NCBI RefSeq assembly: GCF_018780585.1
Contig: NZ_JADMJL010000046.1
Span: forward strand, 1 to 64,000
Length of the DNA: 64,000 nucleotides
Direction: 5' to 3'
DNA from: Methyloversatilis discipulorum
GTDB taxonomy: Bacteria > Pseudomonadota > Gammaproteobacteria > Burkholderiales > Rhodocyclaceae
Shown here: in pieces, positions 1-8,804 of the stretch
How positions within the stretch are numbered: the first letter of the stretch is position 1
How the letters are laid out: every line of letters starts with the position of its first letter
The notes under the pieces: generated by a model
The model's database searches: none
What the model saw: the letters and a program-made list of their open reading frames with translations, nothing else
Told to the model about the DNA's origin: nothing
Translations under genes and position numbers: made by a program

Positions 1-782
1 GGATCGACGCCGATGCAGTGGCCGCCGACCAGGCCCGGACGGAAGGGCAGGAAGTTCCACTTGGTGCCCGCCGCCTTCAGCACCTCTTCGGTATCGATGC
101 CGATCTTGCCGAAGATGATGGCCAGTTCGTTCACGAAGGCGATGTTCAGGTCGCGCTGCGTGTTCTCGATCACCTTGGCCGCTTCCGCCACCTTGATGCT
201 GGACGCTTCATAGACGCCAGCGGTGATGACCGCCTTGTACAGGTCGGACACCTTCTTCAGCGTATCCGGCGTGTCGCCCGACACCACCTTCAGGATCTTG
301 GTGACCGTGCGCTCCTTGTCACCCGGGTTGATGCGCTCCGGCGAATAGCCGACGTTGAAGTCCTGCAGCCACTTCATGCCGGAGAACTTCTCGATCACCG
401 GAATGCACACCTCTTCGGTGGCGCCCGGATAGACGGTCGATTCGAACACCACGATGGCGCCGCGCTTCATGTGCTTGCCGCAGGTTTCCGAAGCGCCGAC
501 CAGCGGCGAGAAATCCGGCTGGTGCGCGTCATCGACCGGCGTCGGCACGGCAACGATGATGTAGTCCGCTTCGGCCAGCGCCGCGCCGTCGGTGGTCACC
601 GTCAGCTGGGTGGCGGCGCGCAGGTCCTCGCTGCTCACCTCGCCGGTCGGATCGACGAATTCGCGGTAGGCGGCCACCTTGGCGGCCGACATGTCCACAC
701 CGATGGTCGGCATCTTCTTGCCGAATTCGACAGCCAGGGGCAGGCCGACGTAGCCGAGGCCGATCACAGCAACTTTGGTCAT
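1..782 (-). CDS. tviB: UDP-N-acetylhexosamine 6-dehydrogenase, TviB/WbpO type (partial, cut by window edge)
   Basis: Cytoplasmic NAD-dependent enzyme expected to oxidise C6 of a UDP-N-acetylhexosamine twice, giving a UDP-N-acetyl-hexosaminuronic acid for the exopolysaccharide. The N-terminal Rossmann motif GLGYVG is at residues 8-13. The visible frame ends just after the active site, where GGHCIGVD carries the nucleophile Cys256. The surrounding [16 protein letters not shown] is typical of the TviB/WbpO branch rather than UDP-glucose dehydrogenase. About 260 residues are present of roughly 420 normal for the family; the C-terminal UDP-binding domain lies beyond position 1. It starts 21 bp after the prsT stop, so it probably ends the prsK-prsR-prsT transcript. 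The exact sugar cannot be fixed from sequence. Confidence 0.88.
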   Translation of the reverse strand, partial: MTKVAVIGLGYVGLPLAVEFGKKMPTIGVDMSAAKVAAYREFVDPTGEVSSEDLRAATQLTVTTDGAALAEADYIIVAVPTPVDDAHQPDFSPLVGASETCGKHMKRGAIVVFESTVYPGATEEVCIPVIEKFSGMKWLQDFNVGYSPERINPGDKERTVTKILKVVSGDTPDTLKKVSDLYKAVITAGVYEASSIKVAEAAKVIENTQRDLNIAFVNELAIIFGKIGIDTEEVLKAAGTKWNFLPFRPGLVGGHCIGVD

Positions 783-803
783 GGTTTTCTATCCGGATTC
801 AGT

Positions 804-3593
804 TCAAAGAGTTTTCATCAGATCGGCCACCTCGGCGGCACGTTCGTACTTGCTGCCCAGCGCAACCAGCGGCTCCAGTTCCTTGCGCGCGTCGCCCTTG
901 CGCCCGGCTCCGGCAAGCCCACGCGCCAGATTCAGGCGCAGATCGTTGGCGAACGGCGCCGCCGCGACCGCCTGACGCATCATCTGCAGGCCCCGATCAG
1001 CGTCGCCGGCGGCGAGCAGAATGCCGCCGTAGGTGTCGAGCACGGCAGGGTTGCGCGGTGCCAGTGCGTAGGCCTTTTCCGCATAGCTGCGGGCCCGCGC
1101 ATCCTTCTGCTGGGCGGCGATCCAGGCCAGGTTGTTCAGCGCGATCACATTGTTCGCCGATCGCGCGAGCGCGGCCTCGTAACGCATCCGAGCGTCATCG
1201 AGCGCCTTGCGGACCAGCGCGACGTCGCCCAGGTAGAGCAGCACCTCGACGTCCTTCGGATTGTCCTTGAGCCAGCCATCGACCAGCGCGCGCGCGTCGG
1301 CCGCCTTGTCGTCCCGTTCGAGGGCCGCGTGCAGGCGGGTGACGTTGGTGGCCGTGCGCTCACGGCTCAAGGCCTCGCGATACGCCTTGATTGCCTGGTC
1401 CGCCTTCGACGAGGACATCATCAGCTCGCCTTCCATCACGTAACCCAGCGCCGCCTTGGGCCGCTGACGCTGGACGTCGCGCGCCACGCGGAGCGCTTCG
1501 TCGACCGCGTTCCGGCTGCGGTGGATGGTGATCAGCATGTTCTGCGCCTCGACCGTTTCCGGCTGCAGCGCCAGCACCTTGCGCAGCGTCTGGATCGCCT
1601 CGGCGTCCCGCTTCGCTGCAACCTGGGTAGCCGCCAGATTCAGTTGGGCGCGGACCGAGGTCGGGTCGCGCTCGACCAGCTTGGTACGCGTGGCGACCGA
1701 TGCTTCCAGTTCGCCGGCCCGTGCCTGCGCCAGCGCCAGCGCGTCGAGCACTCGCGGTTCGTCCGGCAGTGCGTTGAGCGCCTCGTTTGCGGCCGCCAGC
1801 GCCTTGCCACGGTCGCCCGAAAGCTGGTGCAGCTCGATCAGCGCAAGCCGCGGATTCACCTGCTTCGGATGGGCGTCGATGGCCTGCCGCAGCAGCTTGA
1901 GCGACTCCGGCGTGCCGTCCGGCGTGCGTGCCTTGAGACCGGCGAGCGCCATCAGCGCATCGGCGTTCTTCGGGGACTTGGCGACGAACTGCTGCAGCAC
2001 CGCTTCCGCGTCGGCGATCTTGTCCTCGGTCACGTACATGCGGGCGAGGTTGTTGGCCGCGCTGAAATATGCGGGATCGAGTTCAAGCGCACGCTTGAAC
2101 TCGGCGCGCGCGCGGTCGGGGTCGTTCTTCAGCAGATAGGCGGTGCCGCGCAGATTGATGCTGATGGGGTCGATCTGGCGCTTCTTTTCCAGCGCATCGA
2201 TCGCCGCCAGCGCGCGGTCGGCGTCGCGGTTGCGCAGATGCGCAACGATCAGCACGAGGTCCGGCCGACCGCTCGCCGCATCCAGCCTGACCGCCTCTTC
2301 CAGCGCCGCGATACCACCCTCGCGATCGCCGGCCGCCAGCCGGCTCAAGCCCAGCCGTGATTGCGCGTCGGCGTCTTCGGTCTGCTTCTTCGCGGCGATC
2401 TCGAACGCCGCCTCGGCGCCCTTGGCGTCGCCACCCGTCAGATAGACCTGACCGGCGAGCGCCTGCACTTCCGGATTCCCGGGGCTGGACTTGAGCAGCG
2501 GAGCCAGCGCCTGTCTCGCCTTGTCCAGCCGGCCGGTCCTCAGATAGGCGCCGACCAGCACCTTGCGGATGAACAGGGAGTCACCGCCGTGCGCGATCAC
2601 CTTTTCGGCGTGCTGTTCGGCCAGTGCATATGATTGCAGCTCGAATTCGGTCAGCGCGGCCAGTCCGAGCGCCGGCACGTAGTTCGGCGCAACAGCGAGC
2701 GTCTTGTTCAGACGGTCCCGCGCCTCGACAAACTTGCGCTCCTTCACCAGCAGCAGGCCGTCGAGATAGTTGGCTTCCGGCGCCTTGGGCGACACCTTGC
2801 GCAGCGCCGCCAGCTCCTTGCGCGCTTCTTCGATCTTGCCTTCGTTCGCCAGCGCCGACACGACGACGAAGCGCGCCGTGACGTTGCTCGGCTTGACGTC
2901 GTAGACCTTGCGATAGGACGCCATCGACTGCTCGAACTGCCCCTGCGCCGATCTCATCTCGGCATCGAGGAACCAGGCCTCGGCACTCTTCGGATCTGCA
3001 GCCAGCACCTTGTCGAGCAGCGCGTGGGCACTGGCGAATTCACGCTGCGTACCGAGCAGGCGCGCCTTGCCCAGTGCAGCATAGAGATGGTTGGGATCGA
3101 CCGAGAGCACCTCGTCGAATGCCACTTTCGCGCCGTCCTTGTTGCCCACCGCGAGCTGCGCATGACCGATCGCGGCCCTGAGCTCGGCATTGGCGGCCGG
3201 CGTCGACAGCTTGGTCGTGCCCAGACGTTCGATCGCCTGCTTGCTCTCGCCGGCCTCGACCATGGCGCGCGCCAGCAGGGGGGCCACCTGTTCCGCCGGA
3301 TGCCCGGCATCGAGCGCACGGGTCAGTTCCTTCACCGCCGACGGCGCATCGCCGGTCAGCATGTGGAGACGTCCCAACTCGTAACGGGCGGCGGCGTTCG
3401 AAGGATCCCTCTGCAGCAGATTCTTCAGCTGGATCGCCGTCGTCTGCAAATCATTGCGCTCGAACGCCGAACGCGCCTCCGCCAGCAACTCCTCGGGCGG
3501 CTTGCTGCGGTCGCACGCAGCCAGCGCCGATGCGCAGAGGAGTATGGCGAGCAGTCGGCTGACTCGCGGGAGGGTCGGGAATGTGGGGTTCAA
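804..3593 (-). CDS. prsT: PrsT, TPR-repeat lipoprotein of the PEP-CTERM system
   Basis: Very large tetratricopeptide-repeat lipoprotein of 929 residues. A short signal peptide ends in the lipobox LAAC with Cys27 as the lipidated residue. The rest is an almost unbroken run of TPR helical pairs, recognisable by repeated A/G/Y/P spacing such as ALELDPAYFSAANNLARMY. Size, lipobox and position directly after prsR and prsK match the PrsT family, which occurs only with exosortase/PEP-CTERM systems. It probably acts as a periplasmic scaffold in export or sorting; no enzymatic function is known for the family. Gap to prsR is 21 bp, suggesting one transcript. Confidence 0.93.
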   Translation of the reverse strand: MNPTFPTLPRVSRLLAILLCASALAACDRSKPPEELLAEARSAFERNDLQTTAIQLKNLLQRDPSNAAARYELGRLHMLTGDAPSAVKELTRALDAGHPAEQVAPLLARAMVEAGESKQAIERLGTTKLSTPAANAELRAAIGHAQLAVGNKDGAKVAFDEVLSVDPNHLYAALGKARLLGTQREFASAHALLDKVLAADPKSAEAWFLDAEMRSAQGQFEQSMASYRKVYDVKPSNVTARFVVVSALANEGKIEEARKELAALRKVSPKAPEANYLDGLLLVKERKFVEARDRLNKTLAVAPNYVPALGLAALTEFELQSYALAEQHAEKVIAHGGDSLFIRKVLVGAYLRTGRLDKARQALAPLLKSSPGNPEVQALAGQVYLTGGDAKGAEAAFEIAAKKQTEDADAQSRLGLSRLAAGDREGGIAALEEAVRLDAASGRPDLVLIVAHLRNRDADRALAAIDALEKKRQIDPISINLRGTAYLLKNDPDRARAEFKRALELDPAYFSAANNLARMYVTEDKIADAEAVLQQFVAKSPKNADALMALAGLKARTPDGTPESLKLLRQAIDAHPKQVNPRLALIELHQLSGDRGKALAAANEALNALPDEPRVLDALALAQARAGELEASVATRTKLVERDPTSVRAQLNLAATQVAAKRDAEAIQTLRKVLALQPETVEAQNMLITIHRSRNAVDEALRVARDVQRQRPKAALGYVMEGELMMSSSKADQAIKAYREALSRERTATNVTRLHAALERDDKAADARALVDGWLKDNPKDVEVLLYLGDVALVRKALDDARMRYEAALARSANNVIALNNLAWIAAQQKDARARSYAEKAYALAPRNPAVLDTYGGILLAAGDADRGLQMMRQAVAAAPFANDLRLNLARGLAGAGRKGDARKELEPLVALGSKYERAAEVADLMKTL

Positions 3594-3614
3594 GAGCGAT
3601 GCTCCAGGTCGGTT

Positions 3615-4964
3615 TCAGCGCAGGCCGAAACGATTCATCAGGTCGTAAAGGGTCGGCCGGCTCACGCCGAGCATTTCGGCGGCCTTGACCATATTGCCGT
3701 CGACGCGCGCCAGCACGCTGACGACGGCCTTGCGCTCGGCTTCCTCGCGGATCTGGCGCAGATTGAAGAAGCTGCCGTTCTCTTCCGCCGGCTTCAGGCC
3801 CAGGTCAGGCACCATGATCTGGTTGCCATCGGCCATGATGGTGGCGCGCTTGATGCAGTTCTCCAGCTCGCGCACATTGCCCGGCCACTTGTGCGCCTCG
3901 ATCGCCGCCACCGCCTCGCGCGACAGCGACATCGAACTGCGCCCCTGCTCGCCGGCGAAGCGCTTGACGAAGGAATGCGCCAGCAGCGCGGCGTCGCCCT
4001 CGCGCTCGCGCAGCGGCGGGATGGTGACGACGATTTCCGCCAGGCGGTAATACAGATCCTCGCGGAAGCGGCTTTCGCCGATCAGCGTCTGCAGGTTCTG
4101 GTGGGTGGCGCACACCACGCGCACGTCGATCGGAATCTCGTCGCGGCCGCCCAGCCGCTCGATCACCCGCTCCTGCAGGAAACGCAGCAGCTTGGCCTGC
4201 AGCGGGCCCGGCAGGTCGCCGATCTCGTCGAGGAAAAGCGTGCCCTTGTTGGCCACTTCGATCTTGCCCGGCGTCTGCTTGGTGGCGCCGGTGAAGGCGC
4301 CTTTCTCGTAGCCGAACAGTTCGCTTTCGAGCAGGTTGTCGGGAATGGCCGCGCAATTGATCGCGACGAATCGTTCGCCGGCACGCTCCGAACGGTCGTG
4401 CAGCGTCTTCGCCAGTACCTCCTTGCCGGTGCCGCTTTCGCCCAGCAGCAGCACGGTGGCGCGCGTCGCCGACACCTTCTCGATGGTGCGCAGCACGCGA
4501 AGCATGTTGGCGTCGCGCGTGATGAAGCGGCCTTCGACACCGAGGTTCTGATTGGCCAGGCGTGTGTTCTCGGCCTGCAAATCGTGCAGGCGGAAGGCGC
4601 GCTCGATCAGCAGCGCGAGCAGTTCGGGTTCGAAGGGCTTGGCGTAGAAGTCGTAGGCGCCCATGCCGATCGCGCGCAAGGCGTTGGCGCGGTCGTTCTG
4701 TCCGGTCAGCACGATCACCTTGGACTGCGGTGCCAGCGCCATGATCTCGCCGAGCAGGGCCATGCCTTCGGTCACATCGTCCGGCGCCGGCGGCAGACCC
4801 AGGTCCATCGTGATGACCGCCGGTTCGTGGCGCCGTATCTGGGCCAGCGCCGATTCGCGGTCACTGGCAAGCACCACTTCGTAATCGTCGAAGCTCCAGC
4901 GCATCTGCTTCTGCAGCGCAGGATCGTCCTCGACGATCAACAGCGTACGACCCTTGTCAGCCAT
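3615..4964 (-). CDS. prsR: PrsR, sigma-54-dependent response regulator of PEP-CTERM genes
   Basis: NtrC-type transcription activator of 449 residues. The receiver domain (about 1-120) has acidic pair Asp13/Asp14, phospho-acceptor Asp54 in MDLGLPP, Thr87 and Lys109. The AAA+ domain has Walker A GESGTGKE at 175-182, the sigma-54 contact loop GAFTGA at 222-227 and Walker B LFLDEIGD at 243-250. A Fis-type helix-turn-helix ends the protein (MVKAAEMLGVSRPTLYDLM). Its gene lies 11 bp from the kinase gene prsK. In Zoogloea, PrsK/PrsR and RpoN are known to be needed for PEP-CTERM gene expression; the sigma-54 promoter at 62589-62604 in this window fits that role. Confidence 0.95.
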   Translation of the reverse strand: MADKGRTLLIVEDDPALQKQMRWSFDDYEVVLASDRESALAQIRRHEPAVITMDLGLPPAPDDVTEGMALLGEIMALAPQSKVIVLTGQNDRANALRAIGMGAYDFYAKPFEPELLALLIERAFRLHDLQAENTRLANQNLGVEGRFITRDANMLRVLRTIEKVSATRATVLLLGESGTGKEVLAKTLHDRSERAGERFVAINCAAIPDNLLESELFGYEKGAFTGATKQTPGKIEVANKGTLFLDEIGDLPGPLQAKLLRFLQERVIERLGGRDEIPIDVRVVCATHQNLQTLIGESRFREDLYYRLAEIVVTIPPLREREGDAALLAHSFVKRFAGEQGRSSMSLSREAVAAIEAHKWPGNVRELENCIKRATIMADGNQIMVPDLGLKPAEENGSFFNLRQIREEAERKAVVSVLARVDGNMVKAAEMLGVSRPTLYDLMNRFGLR

Positions 4965-4975
4965 GTCACTCCCGG

Positions 4976-7063
4976 TCAGGCGACGGCCACCGCGGCCGTC
5001 TGCTGAGGAAACACGAGCCGGAACAGGCTGCCCCGCCCCGGCTCGCTGATTACTTCGATGCGTCCACCCAGATCCTGGATGTAGCGGAAACTTTCATAGG
5101 CGCCGATGCCCATGCCGTTCGCCTTGGTGGACTGGAACGGCTTGAACAGGCGCTCGCGCACGAACTCTTCGGTCATGCCGCAGCCGTTGTCCTCGACCTC
5201 GACCACGACGCCCTCCTGCCCACTGCGCGCCCTGATGCTGACTTTACCGTTTTGCGGCGTGGCATCCAGTGCATTCTGCACAAGATGCCCCACAACCCGC
5301 TCTATCCGGTCTTCATGAGCGCGGATCACCAGTCCACTCTCGACTTCGAGCGCCAGCGCACAGCCACTGCGCGCGCGCGACCGGTGCAGCCTTTCGAGCA
5401 GCGGCGTCAGCGACACCGGCGCTGCCTGCTCGATCGGCTGGGTGCCGGAACGCAGCTGCAGCAGCATGCTGTTCATGCGGCCGACCGCATGCTCGATGGT
5501 GTCCAGCATGTCCTGCTGGAATTCCGGGTTGTCGCGGTGCTTCTGCGCGTTGCGCAGCAGCAGCGTGAGCTGGGCAATGAGGTTCTTCAGGTCGTGTACG
5601 ACGAAGGCGCTCATCTTCGAGAAGGCTTCGAACTTCTTCGCCTCGATCAACGCTTCCATCGCCTGCGTCTGGTTCAGCACGCCAGCCACCTGGCGGCCGG
5701 CCGTCTTCAGCAGGTCGCGCACCTCCCAGTTCAGGTCGACCAGGGCGCGCGGGCGGCACAGCACGACGAAGCCGAGCGGCATGTCCTCGCTGCCGAGCGG
5801 GCAGATCAGCCAGGCCTCGGGAATCTGCGCCACCCATTCCGGCAGGCGCATGTGGCCGTACACGCCGGGGCGCGATCGATGCTCCTCGATATTGACCACC
5901 CACATGCGACCGAGCAGCAGCGCGATCAACGGACTGTCGGCCGGCTCGCGCGCGTCGATGGCCGGCAGGTTGAGTCGTGCCGCCGGCGCGTACACGCCCT
6001 GCTCGTTGCGCAGCCACAGCATGCCGCCCGGGCTTTCGACCAGATCGGCCATCACCCGTATCGACGCTTCGCGCAGGGTGTCGACGTTGGAGGCGCTGTA
6101 CAGCGTGTCGGCCAGTTTCAGCCACTCCGCACGGTAGTCATAGCGCAGGCTGAAGAAGTGCTTGTTCACGAATACGCGCAGCCAGGCGCGCACGCTGCCC
6201 GAAGCGATCGACGCCACCAGCCCCAGCGCACCGGCGGCCAGCACCACGGTCTGCAGTGCCGCGCCCCACTCGCCACCAAAGAAGCGGACGTAGTAGCCGG
6301 CCAGCGCGATGATGAGCAGCGCCGCGCCGGTGATCACCAGCGCCGAGGTATGGAATACCGCTTCGCGCGACACATTGAGCCGGATCGACCACTCGCGGAT
6401 GCGCGCCGACGACGCGGCGAACAGCGGGATGGCGATGGCGTGCACCAGACCGCGCACTGCCCACAGGGTCGGGTCCAGCTCGCGGAACATCAGCGCTTCG
6501 GAGAAGAAATACAGGTCGAACACCAGCGTGAAGCCGAGACCCAGCGTCATCGGCTTGACGCCCCAGCGCCACTGCTGCGGCGTGTTGCGGTAGAACTGCT
6601 CGGTCATCACCGCGCCCAGCAGGCTCAACCCCAGGCCACATCCCATCAGCCAGACCAGCGCGCCCGCGTCGCGCGGCAACACCCAGGACAGCACGGCATA
6701 GGCCAGCGCACAGGGCAGGACCGTGATCAGGGCCAGCCGTATCAGCCACGAAGGCCGGCGCACCAGTCCGCGCAAGGGCTGGCGTCCATCCGGGTCGACC
6801 ACGCAGGCGGCAAGAAAGAACAGGAAAAGCAGATAGTGGAACGCGTCGGCCGCGTGCGCCAGCGTCCACCACAGCGGATGGGGTCGCCACACGAAGCCCG
6901 TCATGGCGGCACACCACAGGGCGCCGCTCACCATGCACCATCCGAGCAGGCGGGCGCGCGGAGACCGGCTGGCGCTCATGAAGAGCTGCAGGCAGAAGGC
7001 GGCGAATCCGAGCGCGGCCGCAGCGTATGCGTAAAGCGCAAAGGCGGCGGGAAGGGAATCCAT
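4976..7063 (-). CDS. prsK: PrsK, membrane histidine kinase of the PEP-CTERM system
   Basis: Sensor kinase of 695 residues. The N-terminal part (about 1-290) is a multi-spanning membrane region with no obvious periplasmic sensor domain, followed by a GAF-like region. The phosphorylatable His490 is in VVHDLKN, and the catalytic domain shows N-box NALDATP, G1-box EDNGCGM and G2-box GMGIGAYESF near the C-terminus. This layout matches PrsK, the partner of PrsR encoded just downstream. The membrane-embedded input suggests it senses something within or at the inner membrane; the signal is unknown. A 15-bp perfect hairpin lies between this gene and the upstream sugar-transferase gene. Confidence 0.94.
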   Translation of the reverse strand: MDSLPAAFALYAYAAAALGFAAFCLQLFMSASRSPRARLLGWCMVSGALWCAAMTGFVWRPHPLWWTLAHAADAFHYLLFLFFLAACVVDPDGRQPLRGLVRRPSWLIRLALITVLPCALAYAVLSWVLPRDAGALVWLMGCGLGLSLLGAVMTEQFYRNTPQQWRWGVKPMTLGLGFTLVFDLYFFSEALMFRELDPTLWAVRGLVHAIAIPLFAASSARIREWSIRLNVSREAVFHTSALVITGAALLIIALAGYYVRFFGGEWGAALQTVVLAAGALGLVASIASGSVRAWLRVFVNKHFFSLRYDYRAEWLKLADTLYSASNVDTLREASIRVMADLVESPGGMLWLRNEQGVYAPAARLNLPAIDAREPADSPLIALLLGRMWVVNIEEHRSRPGVYGHMRLPEWVAQIPEAWLICPLGSEDMPLGFVVLCRPRALVDLNWEVRDLLKTAGRQVAGVLNQTQAMEALIEAKKFEAFSKMSAFVVHDLKNLIAQLTLLLRNAQKHRDNPEFQQDMLDTIEHAVGRMNSMLLQLRSGTQPIEQAAPVSLTPLLERLHRSRARSGCALALEVESGLVIRAHEDRIERVVGHLVQNALDATPQNGKVSIRARSGQEGVVVEVEDNGCGMTEEFVRERLFKPFQSTKANGMGIGAYESFRYIQDLGGRIEVISEPGRGSLFRLVFPQQTAAVAVA

Positions 7064-7104
7064 CAGGACGCGGCGTCAGAAGTGTTGCAATGAACCGCAT
7101 TGTG

Positions 7105-7149
7105 CCCGTGACCCGCCGGGCGCGCAGCGCGCGGCCGGCGGGTCACGGG
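7105..7149 (-). terminator. Perfect 15-bp hairpin between sugar-transferase gene and prsK
   Basis: Arms at 7105-7119 (CCCGTGACCCGCCGG) and 7135-7149 are perfectly complementary around a 15-base loop that is itself GC-rich and partly palindromic. It lies 8 bp after the stop of the minus-strand sugar-transferase gene and about 40 bp before prsK. There is no T-run after it on either strand, so it is not a textbook intrinsic terminator. It could be a Rho-assisted terminator, an mRNA-stabilising stem or a dispersed palindromic repeat. Confidence 0.6.
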
Positions 7150-7157
7150 GGCGACGA

Positions 7158-8546
7158 TCAGCGGGCGCCGTCGCCGGTCAGCACGACACGCACGGTCTGC
7201 AGCAGCACCAGGATGTCGAGGAAGAGGGTGTGATTCTTCACGTAGTAGAGGTCGTACTGCAGCTTCTGCACCGCGTCGTCGACCGAAGCGCCGTAGCTGT
7301 AGCGCACCTGGGCCCAGCCGGTGATGCCCGGCTTGACGCTGTGACGGGCGGCGTAGAACGGGATCTGGTCAGTCAGCTGATCGACGAAGAAGGGACGCTC
7401 CGGGCGCGGGCCGACGAAACTCATGTCGCCATGCAGCACGTTGAAGATCTGCGGCAGTTCGTCGATGCGGGTCTTGCGGATGAAATGGCCGACGCGGGTG
7501 ATGCGGTCGTCGTTGCTGCCGGCCCAGCGCGGCTTGCCGTCGGCTTCGGCGTCCAGACGCATGCTGCGGAACTTGAGCACCTTGAAGGTACGGCCGCCCT
7601 GACCGACCCGCTCCTGGCGGTAGATGACCGGGAAGCCGGATTCGATCGCGATGGCGATGGCCGCCAGCAGCATGATGGGCGCGGTCACGACCAGCAGCAC
7701 GCTGGCGGCGACGATGTCGAACACGCGCTTGACCGCGCTGCGGGCAAAGCCCTGGCGGAAGCCGTCGCCGTAGATGAGCCAGCTGGCACGCAGCGTGTCC
7801 AGACGGACCTGGCCGCGCATGCGCTCGAAGAAGCTCGACAGGTCATTCACCGTGACGCCCGCCAGCTTGCAGTCCAGCAGTTCGCGCAGCGGCAACACGC
7901 CACCGCGGCGCTCGCGCACTGCCACGACGATTTCGTTGGCGCGGTGATCGCGCGCCAGCTGCATCACGCAGCTGCCTTCCGGCATCACCAGCGTGGCCGG
8001 CACTTCGACCGCCTCTTCGGCACCGACCGGCACGAAACCGACGATGGTGTGTGTGGCGCTGGCCGAGGTCGATACGCTGGCCCAGACGGAAGCCGCTTCG
8101 GCGCCGGTACCGACGACCAGGATGCGCCGCGTGAACATGCCGGCGCCGTCGGCCTGCAGGAAGGACGCCGCGCGCAGCAGCAGGATGCCGCCGAAACCCA
8201 TGCACAGCGACACATCGAGTGCCGGCATCGCGACGCTGCCCTGCGGCAGCAGGCGGAACACCATGTAGGCAACCGGCAGGCCGAGCAGGAAGGCGAACAG
8301 CACGCGCCCGACCAGTTCCGACAGGTTGCGCGGCTGTTCCCGCTGGTACAGGCCCAGCGCGCTCATCAGCAGCGTCATCAGGATGGCGAACACCGAAGCC
8401 GGCAGCAGTGCGGGCAGCAACGATTCCATGCTGGCGGGCGCGCTGATCCAGGCGGCGCCGAAACCGGCGATCAACAGCACGATCGCCTCGGCGATAAGTC
8501 TCATGAGCGTGACGGAAGGTACGTAGTGACTGAACAGTCTGACCAC
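7158..8546 (-). CDS. Undecaprenyl-phosphate sugar-1-phosphate transferase, XrtA/PEP-CTERM type
   Basis: Priming enzyme that moves a sugar-1-phosphate from a UDP-sugar to undecaprenyl phosphate at the inner membrane, the first step of repeat-unit assembly. An N-terminal membrane region of about four or five helices and a CoA-binding-like domain precede the bacterial sugar transferase domain, which contains [32 protein letters not shown] and [12 protein letters not shown] chose the GTG at 8546 because AAGGGG sits six bases before it and the protein then begins VRLFSHYV, as in this family; the open frame continues upstream to 8660 but has no better ribosome site. That gives 462 residues, normal for the PEP-CTERM-associated members. 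The first sugar is probably glucose, but this is inference. Confidence 0.92.
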   Translation of the reverse strand: MVRLFSHYVPSVTLMRLIAEAIVLLIAGFGAAWISAPASMESLLPALLPASVFAILMTLLMSALGLYQREQPRNLSELVGRVLFAFLLGLPVAYMVFRLLPQGSVAMPALDVSLCMGFGGILLLRAASFLQADGAGMFTRRILVVGTGAEAASVWASVSTSASATHTIVGFVPVGAEEAVEVPATLVMPEGSCVMQLARDHRANEIVVAVRERRGGVLPLRELLDCKLAGVTVNDLSSFFERMRGQVRLDTLRASWLIYGDGFRQGFARSAVKRVFDIVAASVLLVVTAPIMLLAAIAIAIESGFPVIYRQERVGQGGRTFKVLKFRSMRLDAEADGKPRWAGSNDDRITRVGHFIRKTRIDELPQIFNVLHGDMSFVGPRPERPFFVDQLTDQIPFYAARHSVKPGITGWAQVRYSYGASVDDAVQKLQYDLYYVKNHTLFLDILVLLQTVRVVLTGDGAR

Positions 8547-8590
8547 AATCAACCCCTTTTCGGCCGCCCGGACGATGCTTCGGACCAGCC

Positions 8591-8605
8591 GCAAATATTG
8601 TCCCG
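8591..8605 (-). promoter_or_regulatory. Possible sigma-54 promoter for the sugar-transferase gene
   Basis: On the minus strand the site reads CGGGACAATATTTGC. It keeps the obligatory GG-N10-GC spacing and a perfect -12 TTGC, but the -24 element departs from TGGCAC at two positions. The predicted start lies about 30 bases before the GTG at 8546. It fits PrsR-linked control but is only a moderate match. Confidence 0.38.
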
Positions 8606-8762
8606 ACGCGGGGGCGCCGGCTTGTTGAGCGCGAACGATATGGGCTGAACCGGGGATCACGCGTGAATCTGGTCACAAGAAGCCGCGGCGCACAGGGGCG
8701 GTGATAACTAACGCACGTTGCGACGCCGTTTCAGGGCTACCGGCGCGGCCGGGAGACACAAA

Positions 8763-8777
8763 TTTCCACAATGGAAA
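8763..8777. promoter_or_regulatory. Inverted repeat that could be an activator site
   Basis: TTTCC-acaat-GGAAA is a perfect 5-bp-arm inverted repeat in the 258-bp non-coding stretch 8547-8804. It sits about 160-185 bp upstream of the sigma-54-like site at 8591-8605, a usual distance for an enhancer-binding protein. No PrsR consensus is known to me, so the link is a guess. Confidence 0.2.
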
Positions 8778-8804
8778 AGCGCATTCCGGCGCCCGGCGGC
8801 GGCT

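Noticed and set aside
18-2360. 780-codon open frame on the plus strand opposite prsT and the dehydrogenase
   Set aside because: Composition is typical of the antisense frame of a GC-rich gene (Arg, His, Gln, Ala rich), spans two real genes and shows no domain.
8700-8760. GC-rich stem-forming sequence that might be a cyclic di-GMP riboswitch
   Set aside because: The conserved GEMM core elements (GACGCAAAGCC-type and tetraloop receptor) are not present in either orientation.
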